A stretch of 64,000 bases of DNA, taken from assembly GCF_918797505.1 (NCBI RefSeq), contig NC_092793.1, forward strand, positions 5,962,366-6,026,365, in the 5' to 3' direction. The notes under the pieces are model-generated. The model saw only the letters and a program-made list of their open reading frames with translations. It was not told the DNA's origin and did no database searches. Below are positions 11,281 to 22,139 of this stretch, piece by piece (the stretch's first letter is position 1; every line of letters starts with the position of its first letter). This stretch comes from Bemisia tabaci (taxonomy: Eukaryota > Arthropoda > Insecta > Hemiptera > Aleyrodidae). The translations under genes and the position numbers were made by a program.

Positions 11281-11538
11281 GCTGCTATGCTACGGAAAAA
11301 CGCCGTATGAACCTTCAGGTGTTGCCAAATTTCCTTCGATTAAACACACATTTCTTAGCAAACTTATGAATATTTTTCTCCCAATTATTCGAATGATTTT
11401 GTTTGTAATTTCACATAAAGCTCCTGAAAATTTCAAAGAAAAATATTCTTAAATTTTCTAAAAAAAATTAAGCATTTTATCGAAGGAAATTTGGCATCTA
11501 CAGAATTCACATACGGCGTTCTTCCTTGGCACGGCAGA
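11281..11538. mobile_element. MITE family M copy
   Basis: Left GCTATGCTACGGAAAAACGC, right GCGTTCTTCCTTGGCACGG. The inner CCTTCAGGTGTTGCCAAATT is mirrored at the right end. About 258 bp. Confidence 0.85.
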
Positions 11539-11787
11539 ATGAGTGGATCACTTCAATGAAATCACCAAATTGGGAAAGAGCCTTATGCAAAAACGGTCAA
11601 ATCCCCCGTAGCTCCGATTGCTTCCATTTTTTAGTATGCTATTTTACCATAACAAAGGGCCCAGTTTCTGATAATTTCAAGTCCAAAACAAATTTTCTCG
11701 CACTTTGGCGGCGTTGCCAAGTTGCAACCTTAAAAATTCGATAACTTTTGAACCAATTAGCTTGCATCGAATATACATCAAAGGTCG

Positions 11788-11929
11788 ATTGGACTGCATT
11801 TTTCGATTGAGAACTACAATTTCTGGCTTAGTTTAGGAACAACGAATGTGCTATTAGTTTCCCTATGCACAAAAGTTTTTACAAATGAGACAAATATTGT
11901 AGTTCCGAATTGCAAAATGAAGTCCAATT
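11788..11929. mobile_element. Family T foldback (TGGACTGCATTTTGC)
   Basis: Left arm ATTGGACTGCATTTTTCGAT, right arm TTGCAAAATGAAGTCCAAT. The centre has the family-typical TGTGCTATTAGTTTCCCTAT. This copy is more diverged than 13931 and 15806. Confidence 0.75.
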
Positions 11930-12639
11930 GGAATTACCTAACCTTTTTTGCAAGTCCCACCTCCCAGTTTAGAGCAAAAACTGTTGCAAGTTGCTTCTTA
12001 TTTCAGTCCACGCATGGTGATTCCGTGACAATTTTGAGAATGGAGAAAAAACTACGTTGTTTTGAACGCAAAAGAAAGTTCTGCGTTGGTTAGTTTTTCC
12101 CCATTATCATCATATTATAGACGCTCTTGTTTCTGGAACATTCTGGAACAATTCATTTAGAAATTTCCTCTCTTTTTCGCCCCTCCCCAAAGGGTTTTGG
12201 GTTATGTATTTTTCTTTTGTTTTGAACTTTTACGGACTTTCACCCCTCCCTTCCCCCCAAAAATGCATCCTCACAGCGTTCTTTTCGTTTCTTATTGTTT
12301 ACACAATTTAATCCTTTTTCATTGTTTTGTAGTCTCGAAGTTTCTCGAAGAACAGAACAGGGATTTTCAAATCCTGTTTACAATAAAGAGGTCCCTCCAC
12401 CTCAATGGAACAAAAGGGATGCATTTTTGTCCTTTTGTTCCGTAAAATTCGGGTTTCCCGCCACAGGACAACGAGGAAATAGTTTCTAAATTACATCCTA
12501 ATTGCAGGAGGGGTCAGCAGAGGGGGGTGGGAATTTTGGAGGTGGCTACGGACCAACCGAGCTTACAAAAGGGAGACCCCTTCCCTAAAGTTCAATCAGT
12601 GTGAGTTTAGAAAGCGAAGAAGTTCCATGGGTGAACAGG
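11930..12639. other. Intergenic, no gene seen
   Basis: Sequence with C/T-rich runs (12175–12260). No gene or repeat recognised. Confidence 0.45.
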
Positions 12640-12790
12640 TCAGAGGGTCAGTGGTTCAGTGGCTTAGTTGTTTAGTGGTTCAGTGCTTCAGTGCTTCAGT
12701 GCTTCAGTGCTTCAGTAATTCAGTGCTTTAGTTTTTCAGTTTTTCAGTTTTTCAGTGTTTCAGTGTTTCAGTGGTGGTGATTTAGTGGTA
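12640..12790 (+). repeat. 8-bp minisatellite (GCTTCAGT / TTTTTCAG)
   Basis: About 18 imperfect 8-bp units. GCTTCAGT is repeated near 12683–12715, then TTTTTCAG near 12728–12755, then GTTTCAGT. Local replacement of one variant by the next indicates slippage. Confidence 0.9.
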
Positions 12791-12909
12791 CACTGCAGTC
12801 AGCAACCGGAATTCCAACATTTGTTGTAACTCAATTTGGATTAAGATCCTAATATGTAAGTGAACCTTATAGCTTACTCATACCTTCTATTTTTATACAC
12901 TTGAAATTT

Positions 12910-13095
12910 TGATAGTTTTAATTTTAAATTTTTTATTTTTCAAATTTTTATTTTTCCAATTTAAACATTTCAAATTTAAATTTTTAATTTACAAATTTCA
13001 AATTTTGAATTTTCAAATTTTTAATTTTTATTTTTCAAAGTTAAATAAAGCAGTCATTTTTCAAATTGAAATTTTTTCGCTTATAAATTATAAAT
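12910..13095. repeat. AT-rich short-period repeat
   Basis: Runs of AAATTTTTAATTT-type words with a loose 9–12 bp period and almost no G or C. The open frame through it has only low-complexity Phe/Lys/Ile/Asn content. Confidence 0.7.
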
Positions 13096-13286
13096 TTTAG
13101 GTATATTCTATAGTATTTTATCATTACTACGACCGCACCAGGTTTAAATTTGTATTAATCATCGCTTTAGATACTCGTATTCTCAGATAAAAGATAAAGG
13201 AAAAAAGAAGGTGATAAAAAAGGAAAAAGGAAAGTAATAATATTTTATTCCAATTCATCCGAATTCTATGGATCAACAGTATATTA

Positions 13287-13729
13287 AGGTGATTCGATGG
13301 ACGCCATATTTTGTGTCAGAAAGGCATGCGATATATCGCATCAATTAGTTCCATTTTTTTAGGTATTTGTCATTTTTCTCCAATTTTGAGATCGCAATTC
13401 TGTTGTCAGGAGACTAAAGTACTCACTTACCAATTTTAACAAAGAAATTCAACGTAATAAAGGCGTGGTTTCTTTTTAGAGAGAAAATATCGCATTCGAA
13501 AGCAGTTTCGATATCAGTATCGAATGCGATGTATTCTCTCAAAAAAAACCACGCCTTTATTACGTTGAATTTCTTTGTTAAAATTGGTAAGTGAGTGCTT
13601 TAGTCTCCTGACGACAGAATTGCAAACTCAAAATATAGAAAAATGACGAGTAGCTGAAAAAATGGAACCAATTGATGCGATAAATCGCATGCCGTTCTGA
13701 CACAAAATATGGCGTTCATCGAATCACCT
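13287..13729. mobile_element. Family P long palindrome, copy 1
   Basis: Starts AGGTGATTCGATGGACGCCA and ends with its complement. The arms run almost to the centre (about 200 bp each) through ATGCGATATATCGCATC and ATAAAGGCGTGGTTT, with a core around TTTCGATATCAGTATCGAA. The left flank is TA; the right flank has mutated. Confidence 0.9.
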
Positions 13730-13930
13730 TCATTGTTTTCCTGCAATTTGCACAGATCTACACAACCAAAAAAACCCTTAGATTGTGAAAACTTTCTTGA
13801 ATTCTTGAGTAATTTTCGGCGCTTATTCTGAAAAAATAAACGAGACTCAACCCTCAAAATCGCAGATTTTTTAATAGAAGTGAACATTCGTTTGGTTAAA
13901 GTTTAAAAGTAATCAATCAAAGTATTTATT

Positions 13931-14077
13931 AATTGGACTGCATTTTGCAACATGGAACTATAAATTCTAGCCCGGTTTAAAAACAACGTATGTGCCATTA
14001 GTGTGCACTATGCACATAAGTGTTTTTTCAGATGAGCCAGAATTTATAGGTCCAAATTGCAAAATGTAGTCGAATTT
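13931..14077. mobile_element. Family T foldback
   Basis: AATTGGACTGCATTTTGCAA at the left is matched by the complement at the right (AAATTGCAAAATGTAGTC). The inner CCCGGTTTAAAAACAACG and CTATGCACATAAGTGT are shared with copies at 15806, 53328 and 60894. Confidence 0.85.
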
Positions 14078-15296
14078 GTCCAATCGCTCTCATGCTTTTT
14101 GACTTATATTATTGCTATTTTTCTTTTAGGTCATTTTTTTGCATTCTTGAATTTTGAGTAATTTTTAGCGCCTAGTCAAAAAAATAAACGAAATCATATT
14201 CCCAGAATTTTTAGAAGAAGGTCATATTTGCTAGGTTAAAATTGATTAATAATCAATTCAATTATTCATTAATTTCCCAATTATTTTCATGCTCTTAGAC
14301 TTTTAATAATTCTTTTTTTTGTATTTTTGTTTGTTTCAGGTCATTATTTTGCATCCAGAATCGCATCAAAATACATTGATTAAATAAAAAATGCGCAACT
14401 ACACCTCCACGTTTGAAAATCTCCGATGGTGTTCCACTTTCAGAAAAGAAAAGTAACCGAGGAATCTCCCTCAAATTCTCCGCAAATATTATAGAATGAG
14501 TGAAAAACTCATATTAACGAAAAACTGCTGATTAGTTCTGGTTGAAAATAATGAAACAAGAGCAGAGATTTGCGACGTCACAGTCAAAGATAAGTATTTT
14601 CAACCTTCAGCTATCGATATTCGAACTTTCGTTAATGTTTTAGTAAAAAAAAAATTGCGCACAGGCTATAATTTTAATTTACATTAGATCTTTAGCAGCT
14701 CTCCTTCCTTCATGTTTCTATTTTTCCAGATCGGCAAAACAGTAATGAAGTTTCCGGCATTTTGCTTTTTGAATGAAATCAACTTATTTTATGGGACTAA
14801 ATTTTTATTTTTCCTCTTCAAAGGCTTCATGCTAATTTTTCTTTCTCCTTTCTCGTGTATTTATCTCTTCTAAATTGACAAGAGACAGGGCCAGAGCACA
14901 AGCTACTTTCAGCATACTGATCGCGGATAAAATTGCTTTACAGAATTGGTAGTTTTTCTCAAACATCATATTACTTTTTCTCTCCGTGTTTTTTTCAAAT
15001 CTTTATCATGTTTTTTCTTTATCTATTTCTTTTTACATCGATAAGAAACGAACACAGTGAAAGTTGTTTCATCTTCTTTATTTTTCTTTTTTTTCTTTTA
15101 TATATTCTAAATACCTCAAACTAATTTTCCATTTTTTCTTCTTCTTTCAGATTGGCAAGAAACGGGTGCAGTGAAAGCAGTTCATACCTAATTTTATTTT
15201 GCTCTCTTCATTTTATTTCGTAACTACCTCTTATTAATTTCTCTTTCTTTATTTATTCTTTCTTCCATCTTTCATTAGCGTCTCCTCTGAAGACCC
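14078..15296. other. AT/pyrimidine-rich intergenic, no gene seen
   Basis: Contains a T/C-rich tract at 14940–15270. The hydrophobic open frame there (14933–15124) is a translation of poly-pyrimidine sequence and not a gene. Confidence 0.5.
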
Positions 15297-15446
15297 AGAT
15301 ACACCTGCGAATTAGAAGCGCTTGTTGAAAGTGAAACACCAATAGGAAAGGAAGATTTTGATAGCTAGACGTCGAGCGATTGAAATCCCGGTTTCCTATT
15401 GATGTTTCACTTTTAACAAGCGCTTCTAACTTGCAAGTGTATCTGC
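15297..15446. mobile_element. Compact foldback, ~50-bp arms
   Basis: Left arm AGATACACCTGCGAATTAGA onward through AGCGCTTGTTGAAAGTGAAA; right arm TTTCACTTTTAACAAGCGCT to AAGTGTATCT. The arms are highly similar, with a ~45-bp loop at 15355–15395. Confidence 0.85.
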
Positions 15447-15480
15447 CACTTTACACCATTTGCAGTTGAAGTACATATTG

Positions 15481-15612
15481 TAATTGGACGTATTTCTGTC
15501 AAACGGAACTATGTGCCTTAAGACATGAGCCCTGAGACCCATAAAAATACATGCATAACAGGGCTCACGTCATAATGCACATAGTTCCGTTTAACAGAAA
15601 TACATCCGATTG
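15481..15612. mobile_element. Family T-related foldback
   Basis: TAATTGGACGTATTTCTGTC at the left pairs with ACAGAAATACATCCGATTG at the right. The inner AACGGAACTATGTGC and GCACATAGTTCCGTT are complementary. It shares only the end and GGAACTAT motif with family T. Confidence 0.7.
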
Positions 15613-15805
15613 AAACTACTAATTCTTTTTCCCTCACAAAAGCACTTATCTGCAAACTGCTAATATTTCTGAAATAAGACAAATTATCAATTCCTCTACT
15701 GTACAGCATGGTCCAATTTAGACGTATCATAAAGTCACATTTTGATCATTGAATCGCTCATTAATGATGTTTGATATTTTAAGTATTTAAAATCAGAACA
15801 ATTAT

Positions 15806-15951
15806 AATTGGACTGCATTTTGCAATTTGGAACTATAAATTCTGGCTTATCTGAAAAAACACTTACGTGCATAGGGAAACTAATGGCACATACGTTCTTT
15901 TTAAACCGGGCCAGACTTTATAGTTCCAAATTGCAAAATGCAGTCCAATTA
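15806..15951. mobile_element. Family T foldback
   Basis: TAATTGGACTGCATTTTGCA at the left is complemented by TGCAAAATGCAGTCCAATTA at the right. The family core is in the orientation opposite to 13931. Confidence 0.88.
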
Positions 15952-16043
15952 TGCTGCGTTCAAAAAGCCACTTGAAATGACTAATTATTTGCTCACAGAA
16001 TAAATAGCTCAGGAGAACAAATAGCGTAAAAACAATTGCACTA

Positions 16044-16463
16044 AGGTGATTCGATGGACGCCATATTATGTGTCAGAGCAACATGCGATATCGCATCGAC
16101 TGGTTCCATTTTTTCAGCTACCCATTATTTTTCTCGAAGTTTGAGATCGCAATAATGTTGTGAGGAGACTGAGGAATTCACTTAACAATTTTGACAAACA
16201 AATTTTACTTAATAAAGCCGTGGTTTTTTTAGAGGAAAAATATCGCACTCGATACTGATATCGAAACTGCACTCGAGTGCGATATTTTCTCTCTAAAAAA
16301 ACCACGCCTTTATTACGTTGAATTTGTTTGTCAAAATTGGTGAGGGAATTCTTCAGTCTCCTGACAACAGAATTGCGATCTCAAAATTCGAGAAAAATGA
16401 CGAGTGGCTGAAAAAATGGAACTAATCGATGCGACACAAAATATGGCGTCCATCGAATCACCT
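16044..16463. mobile_element. Family P long palindrome, copy 2
   Basis: AGGTGATTCGATGGACGCCA at 16044 and its complement ending at 16463, flanked by TA on both sides. The arms include ATCGCACTCGATACTGATAT near the centre. Confidence 0.92.
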
Positions 16464-16841
16464 TAAGTTCCAAATATTTGCACGGAATGAATTTAGCATT
16501 AGAAAAGAGGAGGTATGAGTTTTGACAAATATATTAAGCAAAAATCAAAACTAATTTGTTATAAAAGTTTTTATTTTCAAGTTAGGTTTAGGTTAAGAAC
16601 TAATCATTCCTTTTTTTTTCTTCTTAGTCTGTTTCAGGTCGGAAAGAAACGAAGAGGATGGATGCTCCGCATGTTGAGTCATTGAGGACGGAAGTAGTGC
16701 CCTCCTAAATGTGTATTATTTCCATATAATTTAGAAAGTAGTAATTACTAGTATGATTGAAATTTTATCCAATCAATTTTTAATTAATTTCATTCATAAA
16801 ATCCATAAAAATAATTATATTTTAAACGTGTCGTATCCTTA

Positions 16842-17283
16842 AGATGATTCAACGGACGCAATTTTTTGTGCCAGAACGACGTGCGATATATCGAATCGAT
16901 TCGTTCTGAAATTTCAGCTACCTGTCATTTTTTTCGAATTTTGAGATCGTTCTTCTGTTGTCATGAGTCTGAAGAATTCATATTCCAAATTTGACAAACA
17001 AATTCAACGTAATAAAGGCGTGGTTTTTTTAGAGGAAAAATATGGCATTCGATACTGACATCGAAACTGCACTCGAATGCGATATTTTTCCTCTAAAAAT
17101 ACCGCGCCTTTGTGAAGTTGAATTTCTTTGCGAAATTTGGTACATGAATTCTTCAGTCTCATGAAAAGAGAAGTGCGATTTTAAAATTCGCAAGAAATGA
17201 CGAGTAGCTGAAATTATGAAATGAATCGATGCTATATATCGCACGTCGCTCTGACACAAAAAATGGCGTCCGTCGAATCACCT
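16842..17283. mobile_element. Family P long palindrome, copy 3
   Basis: AGATGATTCAACGGACGCAA at the left, complement of AGGTGATTCGACGGACGCC at the right, TA on both sides. The arms diverge from each other by several substitutions, so this is older than copy 2. Confidence 0.9.
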
Positions 17284-17399
17284 TAACTTGAATGCCCTCA
17301 GCTGTTTAAAGGGATATAAGAAGTATTTGCTATTCCTTCCAGTTCTGCGCATGGTTCTCATTTAATTCAGTCAAATAATATTGCATTTAACTGGGAGAA

Positions 17400-17539
17400 A
17401 TTAAACTGCATTACGCAAAAATAAATTATCTTTTTCGGTTCACCGTAGAAAAAACACGAGTTTCATTTTTCCAACATAAGTAGGTGAATTTTGAAGAGCC
17501 AAGAATATTAATTCCTTTTTGCGTAATGCAGTTCAATTA
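17400..17539. mobile_element. Family T-related foldback
   Basis: ATTAAACTGCATTACGCAAA at the left pairs with TTTTGCGTAATGCAGTTCAA at the right. This is a variant end sequence (TTACGC in place of TTTTGC). Confidence 0.75.
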
Positions 17540-17561
17540 CTACAACTGAATGCAAACTTGT

Positions 17562-17704
17562 AATTGGATTACACTTTGTAATAAGGAACCATTATTTCTT
17601 GCCAATTTTAGAAATAACACACATGCCATTGGTTTCCCTATTCAGATATGTGCTTTTATGAGAGCTAGAGATAGTGGTTTCTCATTGCAAAATGTGATCC
17701 AATG
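17562..17704. mobile_element. Family T-related foldback
   Basis: TAATTGGATTACACTTTGTA at the left, GCAAAATGTGATCCAAT at the right; the middle keeps ATGCCATTGGTTTCCCTATT. It lies 23 bp after the previous foldback. Confidence 0.75.
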
Positions 17705-18029
17705 ATGTTGCAAGTCCAAAGAGAGTATGAAACTGCAATTCAAATTAAAATTTGGAAAAATAACGTTTGATTCATTATGGCATAATGCATCGACTAAAAT
17801 CTTGGCGAGAGAGAACTGGACACATTTAGGCTAGAAGCAACTATGTTGCAGGCAAATCCTAAGCACATAGTTCCTTTTAGCATACATGGGTCCAACTAAT
17901 TTAATTGCTGATAACAAGAAAACTTCTAATTATAATGAGGGGTTTAATAGAGAATTCTAAAAGCCAGTTTTGTCACCCATTGCAAACCATACTAATAACT
18001 CTCGATTTATCTTGTTTGTTCCAGAAGAT

Positions 18030-18317
18030 GCGGCAGAAGAAGCGGGGGTTTTGGGGGAGGGCTCGCTGAGGGGGGAGATTCCCGGGGAACGGGGGGTTCG
18101 TGGGGTTGGGAAGAACCGCGAGACGAGGATTCCCAAGGGGGGGAGGATTCCCGGGGAAAGGGGGGCTCGTGGGGTTGGGGGCGGAATCGCGGAGTAGGGT
18201 TTCCCAAAGGGGGTTCCCGGGGAGAGGGGGGACTCCGTTGGGTTTATGTAGGATCGCGGAGCAGGGTTTCCAAGGGGGGAGGGGCCGCGGAGTAGGATCA
18301 CGGGGGGAGGACTAGGG
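18030..18317 (+). repeat. G-rich degenerate repeat
   Basis: Strongly G-rich sequence with repeated CCCGGGGA, GGATCGCGGAG and TTTCCCAAGGGGG motifs, unlike the AT-rich flanks. Long open frames on both strands here reflect the lack of A/T stop codons, not coding. Confidence 0.7.
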
Positions 18318-18655
18318 TTTTTTTTTTTTTTTTTTTTTTTCTCCGCGACTGGCTTGCTGAGATCCTCCGGGGCGTTACGTCCCGGGGTCTGCCGTCGCCG
18401 GCAGGGGCGCCCGCCGGGACCCCGTGGGTCCGTTGGGTGCCCCTGCCCCCGACCCCCCGCGAGGGGGGTCACTTTGCCCCCCCGCAAGGGGGGGCTTTTT
18501 GACCCCCCTCGCGGGGGGTCGGGGGTGGGGGCGCCCAGCGGACCCTTATGGGGTCCCGGCGGGCGCCCCTGCCGGCGACGGCGGCTCCGGGGCGTTACGC
18601 CCCGGAGGATCTCAGCAAGCCACGAGTGGAAAAAAAAAAAAAAAAAAAAAAAAAA
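18318..18655. mobile_element. GC-rich palindrome bounded by poly(T) and poly(A)
   Basis: 23 T (18318–18340), then a near-perfect inverted repeat (GGCTTGCTGAGATCCTCCGG onward, matched by CCGGAGGATCTCAGCAAGCC), then 26 A (18630–18655). The centre near 18480 is itself a hairpin of GACCCCCCGCGAGGGGGGTC type. Read outward in both directions it looks like one retroelement 3' end with its A-tail, joined head to head with a second copy. Confidence 0.8.
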
Positions 18656-18719
18656 GGGAGGAGGTGGGAAAGGAACCGGGACGCTGGAAGCCGGGGTTGG
18701 GGGAGGCCGCTGCTGGTGG

Positions 18720-19030
18720 ACACCGTCGTACCGGGATCGTCGCATTTTTTTTTTTTTTCCCCTTCTTTTCTTTCTTTTCTTTTTTTTATTCTCTGTTGCA
18801 GGTGCTGCTGCTGGGTGCCATCGTACCGGGATCGTCGCATTTTTTTTTTTTTTTTTTTTTTTCCCTTCTTTTCTTTCTTTTCTTTTTTTTATTCTCTGTT
18901 TCAGGTGCTGCTGCTGGGTGCCATCGTACCGGGATCGTCGCATTTTTTTTTATTTTTTTTTTCCTTCTTTTCTTTCTTTTCTTTTTTTTATTCTCTGTTC
19001 CAGGTGCTGCTGCTGCTGCTGGATCTTCCC
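18720..19030 (+). repeat. Three ~100-bp units with pyrimidine tract and CAG
   Basis: Units spaced 95 and 103 bp (CCGGGATCGT at 18731, 18826, 18929). Each holds GTACCGGGATCGTCGCA, a long T run, CCTTCTTTTCTTTCTTTTC, then TTCTCTG(T)nCAGGTGCTGCTGCTG. The tract plus CAG looks like a 3' splice site in each unit. Unit length differs mainly by T-run length. Confidence 0.88.
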
Positions 19031-19739
19031 GCAACCGAAGGTAAGATACTGTTTTATTCCTCCTCCATAATCAGTTGCGGAGGGCGCTACTTTCGTCTTC
19101 TGCGGGCACAGCTGTTTTTAGGAGTATCAAAAACGGCATGGAGAAGTGACAGGTGGAGATGCATCGGCGTTGGTGAGTGTATTTTTTTGTTTCCTCTTCC
19201 CCTTTCCCTCTTCCTCTTTCCTCTCCCTTTTCCTCTTCCCTCTCCCTTTTCTTCTTCCCTTCCCCGTGGATTAGGGCTCTTGGCGACACCACGTTAAAAA
19301 AAACGCGCCGTAAGCTCTACCTCCAGGAGCAGCACCGTATCCTCTACCTGATCGGGCTTTCCTAAGGTGGTGTGGAAACGAGCTTGTCAAAATATGTTCC
19401 TCTATTCCTCCTCTGAGTAAGTAAAATCAAAACCTGAGAATCTTTTCATCAAGTGCTTTTTTATCTTTTTTATAGGGAGAGCATAAATTCAAAACCTGGC
19501 AAGTGCCCCCAGGTGTTGCTACGATTGAGCACCAGTTTCTATAAGGTCAAAGTTCATAGAACATTTCTTCACTAAAATTTAATGAAGGGAAGTATTCAGG
19601 TCCTTTTACGCTACGGAGCAAGATGCACAATTTTAGCAATACCGGATGACACTTTCCAGATTTTGAATTTCCACTCTTCACGTATCAATGGCTAAAGGCG
19701 AAAAAGTAAAACCTCAATTGTAACGCTTAAGGTGATTCG
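19031..19739. other. Intergenic, pyrimidine-rich patch, no gene seen
   Basis: Includes a CCTCTTCC/CTCCCTTTTCC-rich tract at 19190–19265. No gene recognised. Confidence 0.5.
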
Positions 19740-20130
19740 ACGGTTGTCATTTTTTGTGTCAGAGCAACGTGCGATACATCGCATCAATTCGTTCCATAAT
19801 TTCAGCTACTTGTCATTCGTTTCGAATTTTGAAATCGCACTTCTATTGTCATGAGACTAAAGAATTCATGTATCTAATTTCACAAAGGAATTCAATGTAT
19901 TAAAGGCGTGGGTTTTTTAGAGGAAAAATATCGCATTCGACTGCACTTTCGATATTAGTATCGAATGCTATATTTTTCTTAGTCTCCTTAGAATTCTTTA
20001 GTCTCATAATGACAACAGCAGTGCGATCTCAAAATTCAAAAAAAAATGATAAGTACCTTAAATTATGAAACGAATTGATGCGATATATCTTTCGTCGCTC
20101 TGGCAAAAAATAGCAACCGTCGAATCACCT
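19740..20130. mobile_element. Family P long palindrome, copy 4
   Basis: AGGTGATTCGACGGTTGTCA at the left, complement ending CGAATCACCT at 20130, flanked by TA. The arms are partly eroded at the centre. Its right half also occurs in a duplicated block at 23249. Confidence 0.88.
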
Positions 20131-20220
20131 TAAAAAACGTCCGACTCGATCTTAATCAAAGAAAACTAATTGAAATGTTTCATTGCAATTGGCTGTGATT
20201 TATTTAGAGAAAGCGATGAA
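20037..20220 (+). repeat. 184-bp duplicated block, source copy
   Basis: From TTCAAAAAAAAATGA to AAAGCGATGAA this stretch is repeated almost exactly at 23249–23431. It spans the right part of family P copy 4 plus ~90 bp of ordinary flanking sequence, so this position, with intact context, is the likely source. Confidence 0.85.
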
Positions 20221-20515
20221 AATATACAGAGAATTTCAATAGGATCTAATGGTTGGTTATCCTTGAAAACATTAAAAAACATTGAAGACTTTTATCATCG
20301 TAATCTGAAAAACGCATTTCCGATTTTTATCAATGCGTAACCGTCAATAGAAAGCGAAACATTAGTCGACGAAAACAAAATGTTTAGTGGAGCAATTTCT
20401 GTAGAGTTCCGTTGAATAATCAAAAATGGAGAATCCCACGTATAATTTGGTTGAAAAATGAGAATCCCGCATATAATTTGAAGACATTTAAGAGCACAAA
20501 ACAACGAATAATAAT

Positions 20516-20521
20516 TTTATT
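20516..20521 (-). terminator. Candidate poly(A) signal of PRCP
   Basis: AATAAA on the - strand about 26 nt after the PRCP stop codon (TTTATT on +). It is very close to the stop; another AATAAA-type word lies near 20200. Confidence 0.4.
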
Positions 20522-20546
20522 TATTCATTATTTTCATGTTTCAGCT

Positions 20547-20766
20547 TTATTTTGTTCTCTGTGCAGAGGTGCGGTAGTGCTCTTCAAGCCACGCTCTGAA
20601 TATTTTTTTGTAATGTTTCCGGGCTTGCTTGACGGAGTCTGGATCGGCAGGATCAGCAGCTCTCAAATCCAGATGGTGGGCCGACTCCGGAATTATGACT
20701 GTGAAGATACTAGAGGATATGTCCTTCATAACTCCACCGCCGGACCATGGATCCAGTAAACCATTG
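20547..20766 (-). CDS. Prcp: PRCP exon 9 (catalytic Asp and His, stop)
   Basis: Acceptor TTTTTCAG precedes 20766. The exon completes a split Ser codon, then reads [31 protein letters not shown] and ends [10 protein letters not shown] with the stop at 20547–20549. Asp410 and His435/436 are here. Confidence 0.96.
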
Positions 20767-22099
20767 CTGAAAAATTTAGGAGAATTATAGTGAGTTGAAG
20801 AATTGTTGAAGTTTGTCAGCTGTAGAAACTAGAGTACCTGTAAACAGGAGAGTATTGCCATCTCCGAGCCGCTCTCTGAGTGGTTCACCAGTTTCAGACT
20901 TTCATGGAGCTCCAACGTTGGACCGATGTAAACAAACCCGACCCAGAGGAACACGTATTATCGGCTGAGAAATGAATGTTAATCACACTCAAAGCTTAAT
21001 TTTCGGTAAAAATATTCAGCAAAGTTCGATTTTTAATGCAGTTTGTTCAATTTTAGTTTTAAACCATGCAGATGAATACAATGAAATATTTGTAGTACTT
21101 AGTTACGTTATATTTAAATACAATTTTTTTAAAAAAAAAACTGAATTCAGAAGTTGGATTTAAAAAAAATTCTATCACACCCAAAATCACGTCTAGAACT
21201 TTGTACAAATTTTTCGCCGTCTCGTTTGTTTACATTGGACCGAACTAGGAGTGGAGGGGCTGGGATTTGTTTACACTGATCCAACTTTGGGGCTCCATGA
21301 TAGCCGACCAATCAGAGAGGGGAACACTTTTTCTGTGGTAAAGGGATTGAGATGACAATACTTTCCCGTAAACACGTACTCTAGTAGAAACGGACCTAGA
21401 ATATTGGCGGCTAAACTGCCAAACCGCGTATCTCATGTGTTTTAAAATCTCAGATTTTCTATTACTTTTTAAACGGAGACCAAATCAATGTCTTCCTCGA
21501 AGTTTACACAGATTTTTATAGTGCAGAGAAGACAAATTATGGAAGTTTTTAAGCATTCACTGTGAGTAACTTTCCATTTGAAAAATAAAATATGACAGGA
21601 TGAGACGTCGCAAACCAAGATACGTGGTTTTGGAGTTTCAACGTCGATATGCATACTGCCGTGCCAAGGAAGAACGCGCCCGTAAGAGCCTTCAGACGTT
21701 GCCAAGTTTCCTCCGATAAAAACCGAATTTACTGAGAAAATTGTAAATATTATTTTCCAAAATTTCCAAACAATTTTGTACGCAATTCAATCTAAAATAT
21801 CTGAAAATTTCAAGGTAAAATGTGCTTAAATGTTGTTAAAAATACACGTTTTATCAAGGGAGATTTGGCAACTCTTGCATGTCCATACGGCCTTCTTCCT
21901 TAGCACGGCAGCATATGCAACGAAGATGGATTTCTCCAGGAGTTTTGCAGGAACTGCTAGAGGAGTTTGGGGCGGTCCGTCATGATAGAGTGTGTCAGAG
22001 CATGGAAGTCGAAATTGACATCGTATTCAACGTAATAACCGAACATCTGGTCTGGCCACATTAAAACTGAATAAAGTCAGATGGGGAATGTCCCTGAAG

Positions 22100-22139
<40 letters not shown>

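Noticed and set aside
14933..15124. Hydrophobic 63-codon frame resembling a membrane peptide
   Set aside because: Translation of a T/C-rich tract; only Phe/Leu/Ser/Ile codons.
17957..18943. 328-codon Pro/Arg/Gly-rich open frame and its neighbours
   Set aside because: Translation of a GC-rich palindrome with homopolymer runs; frames stay open on several phases and both strands, as expected from base composition alone.
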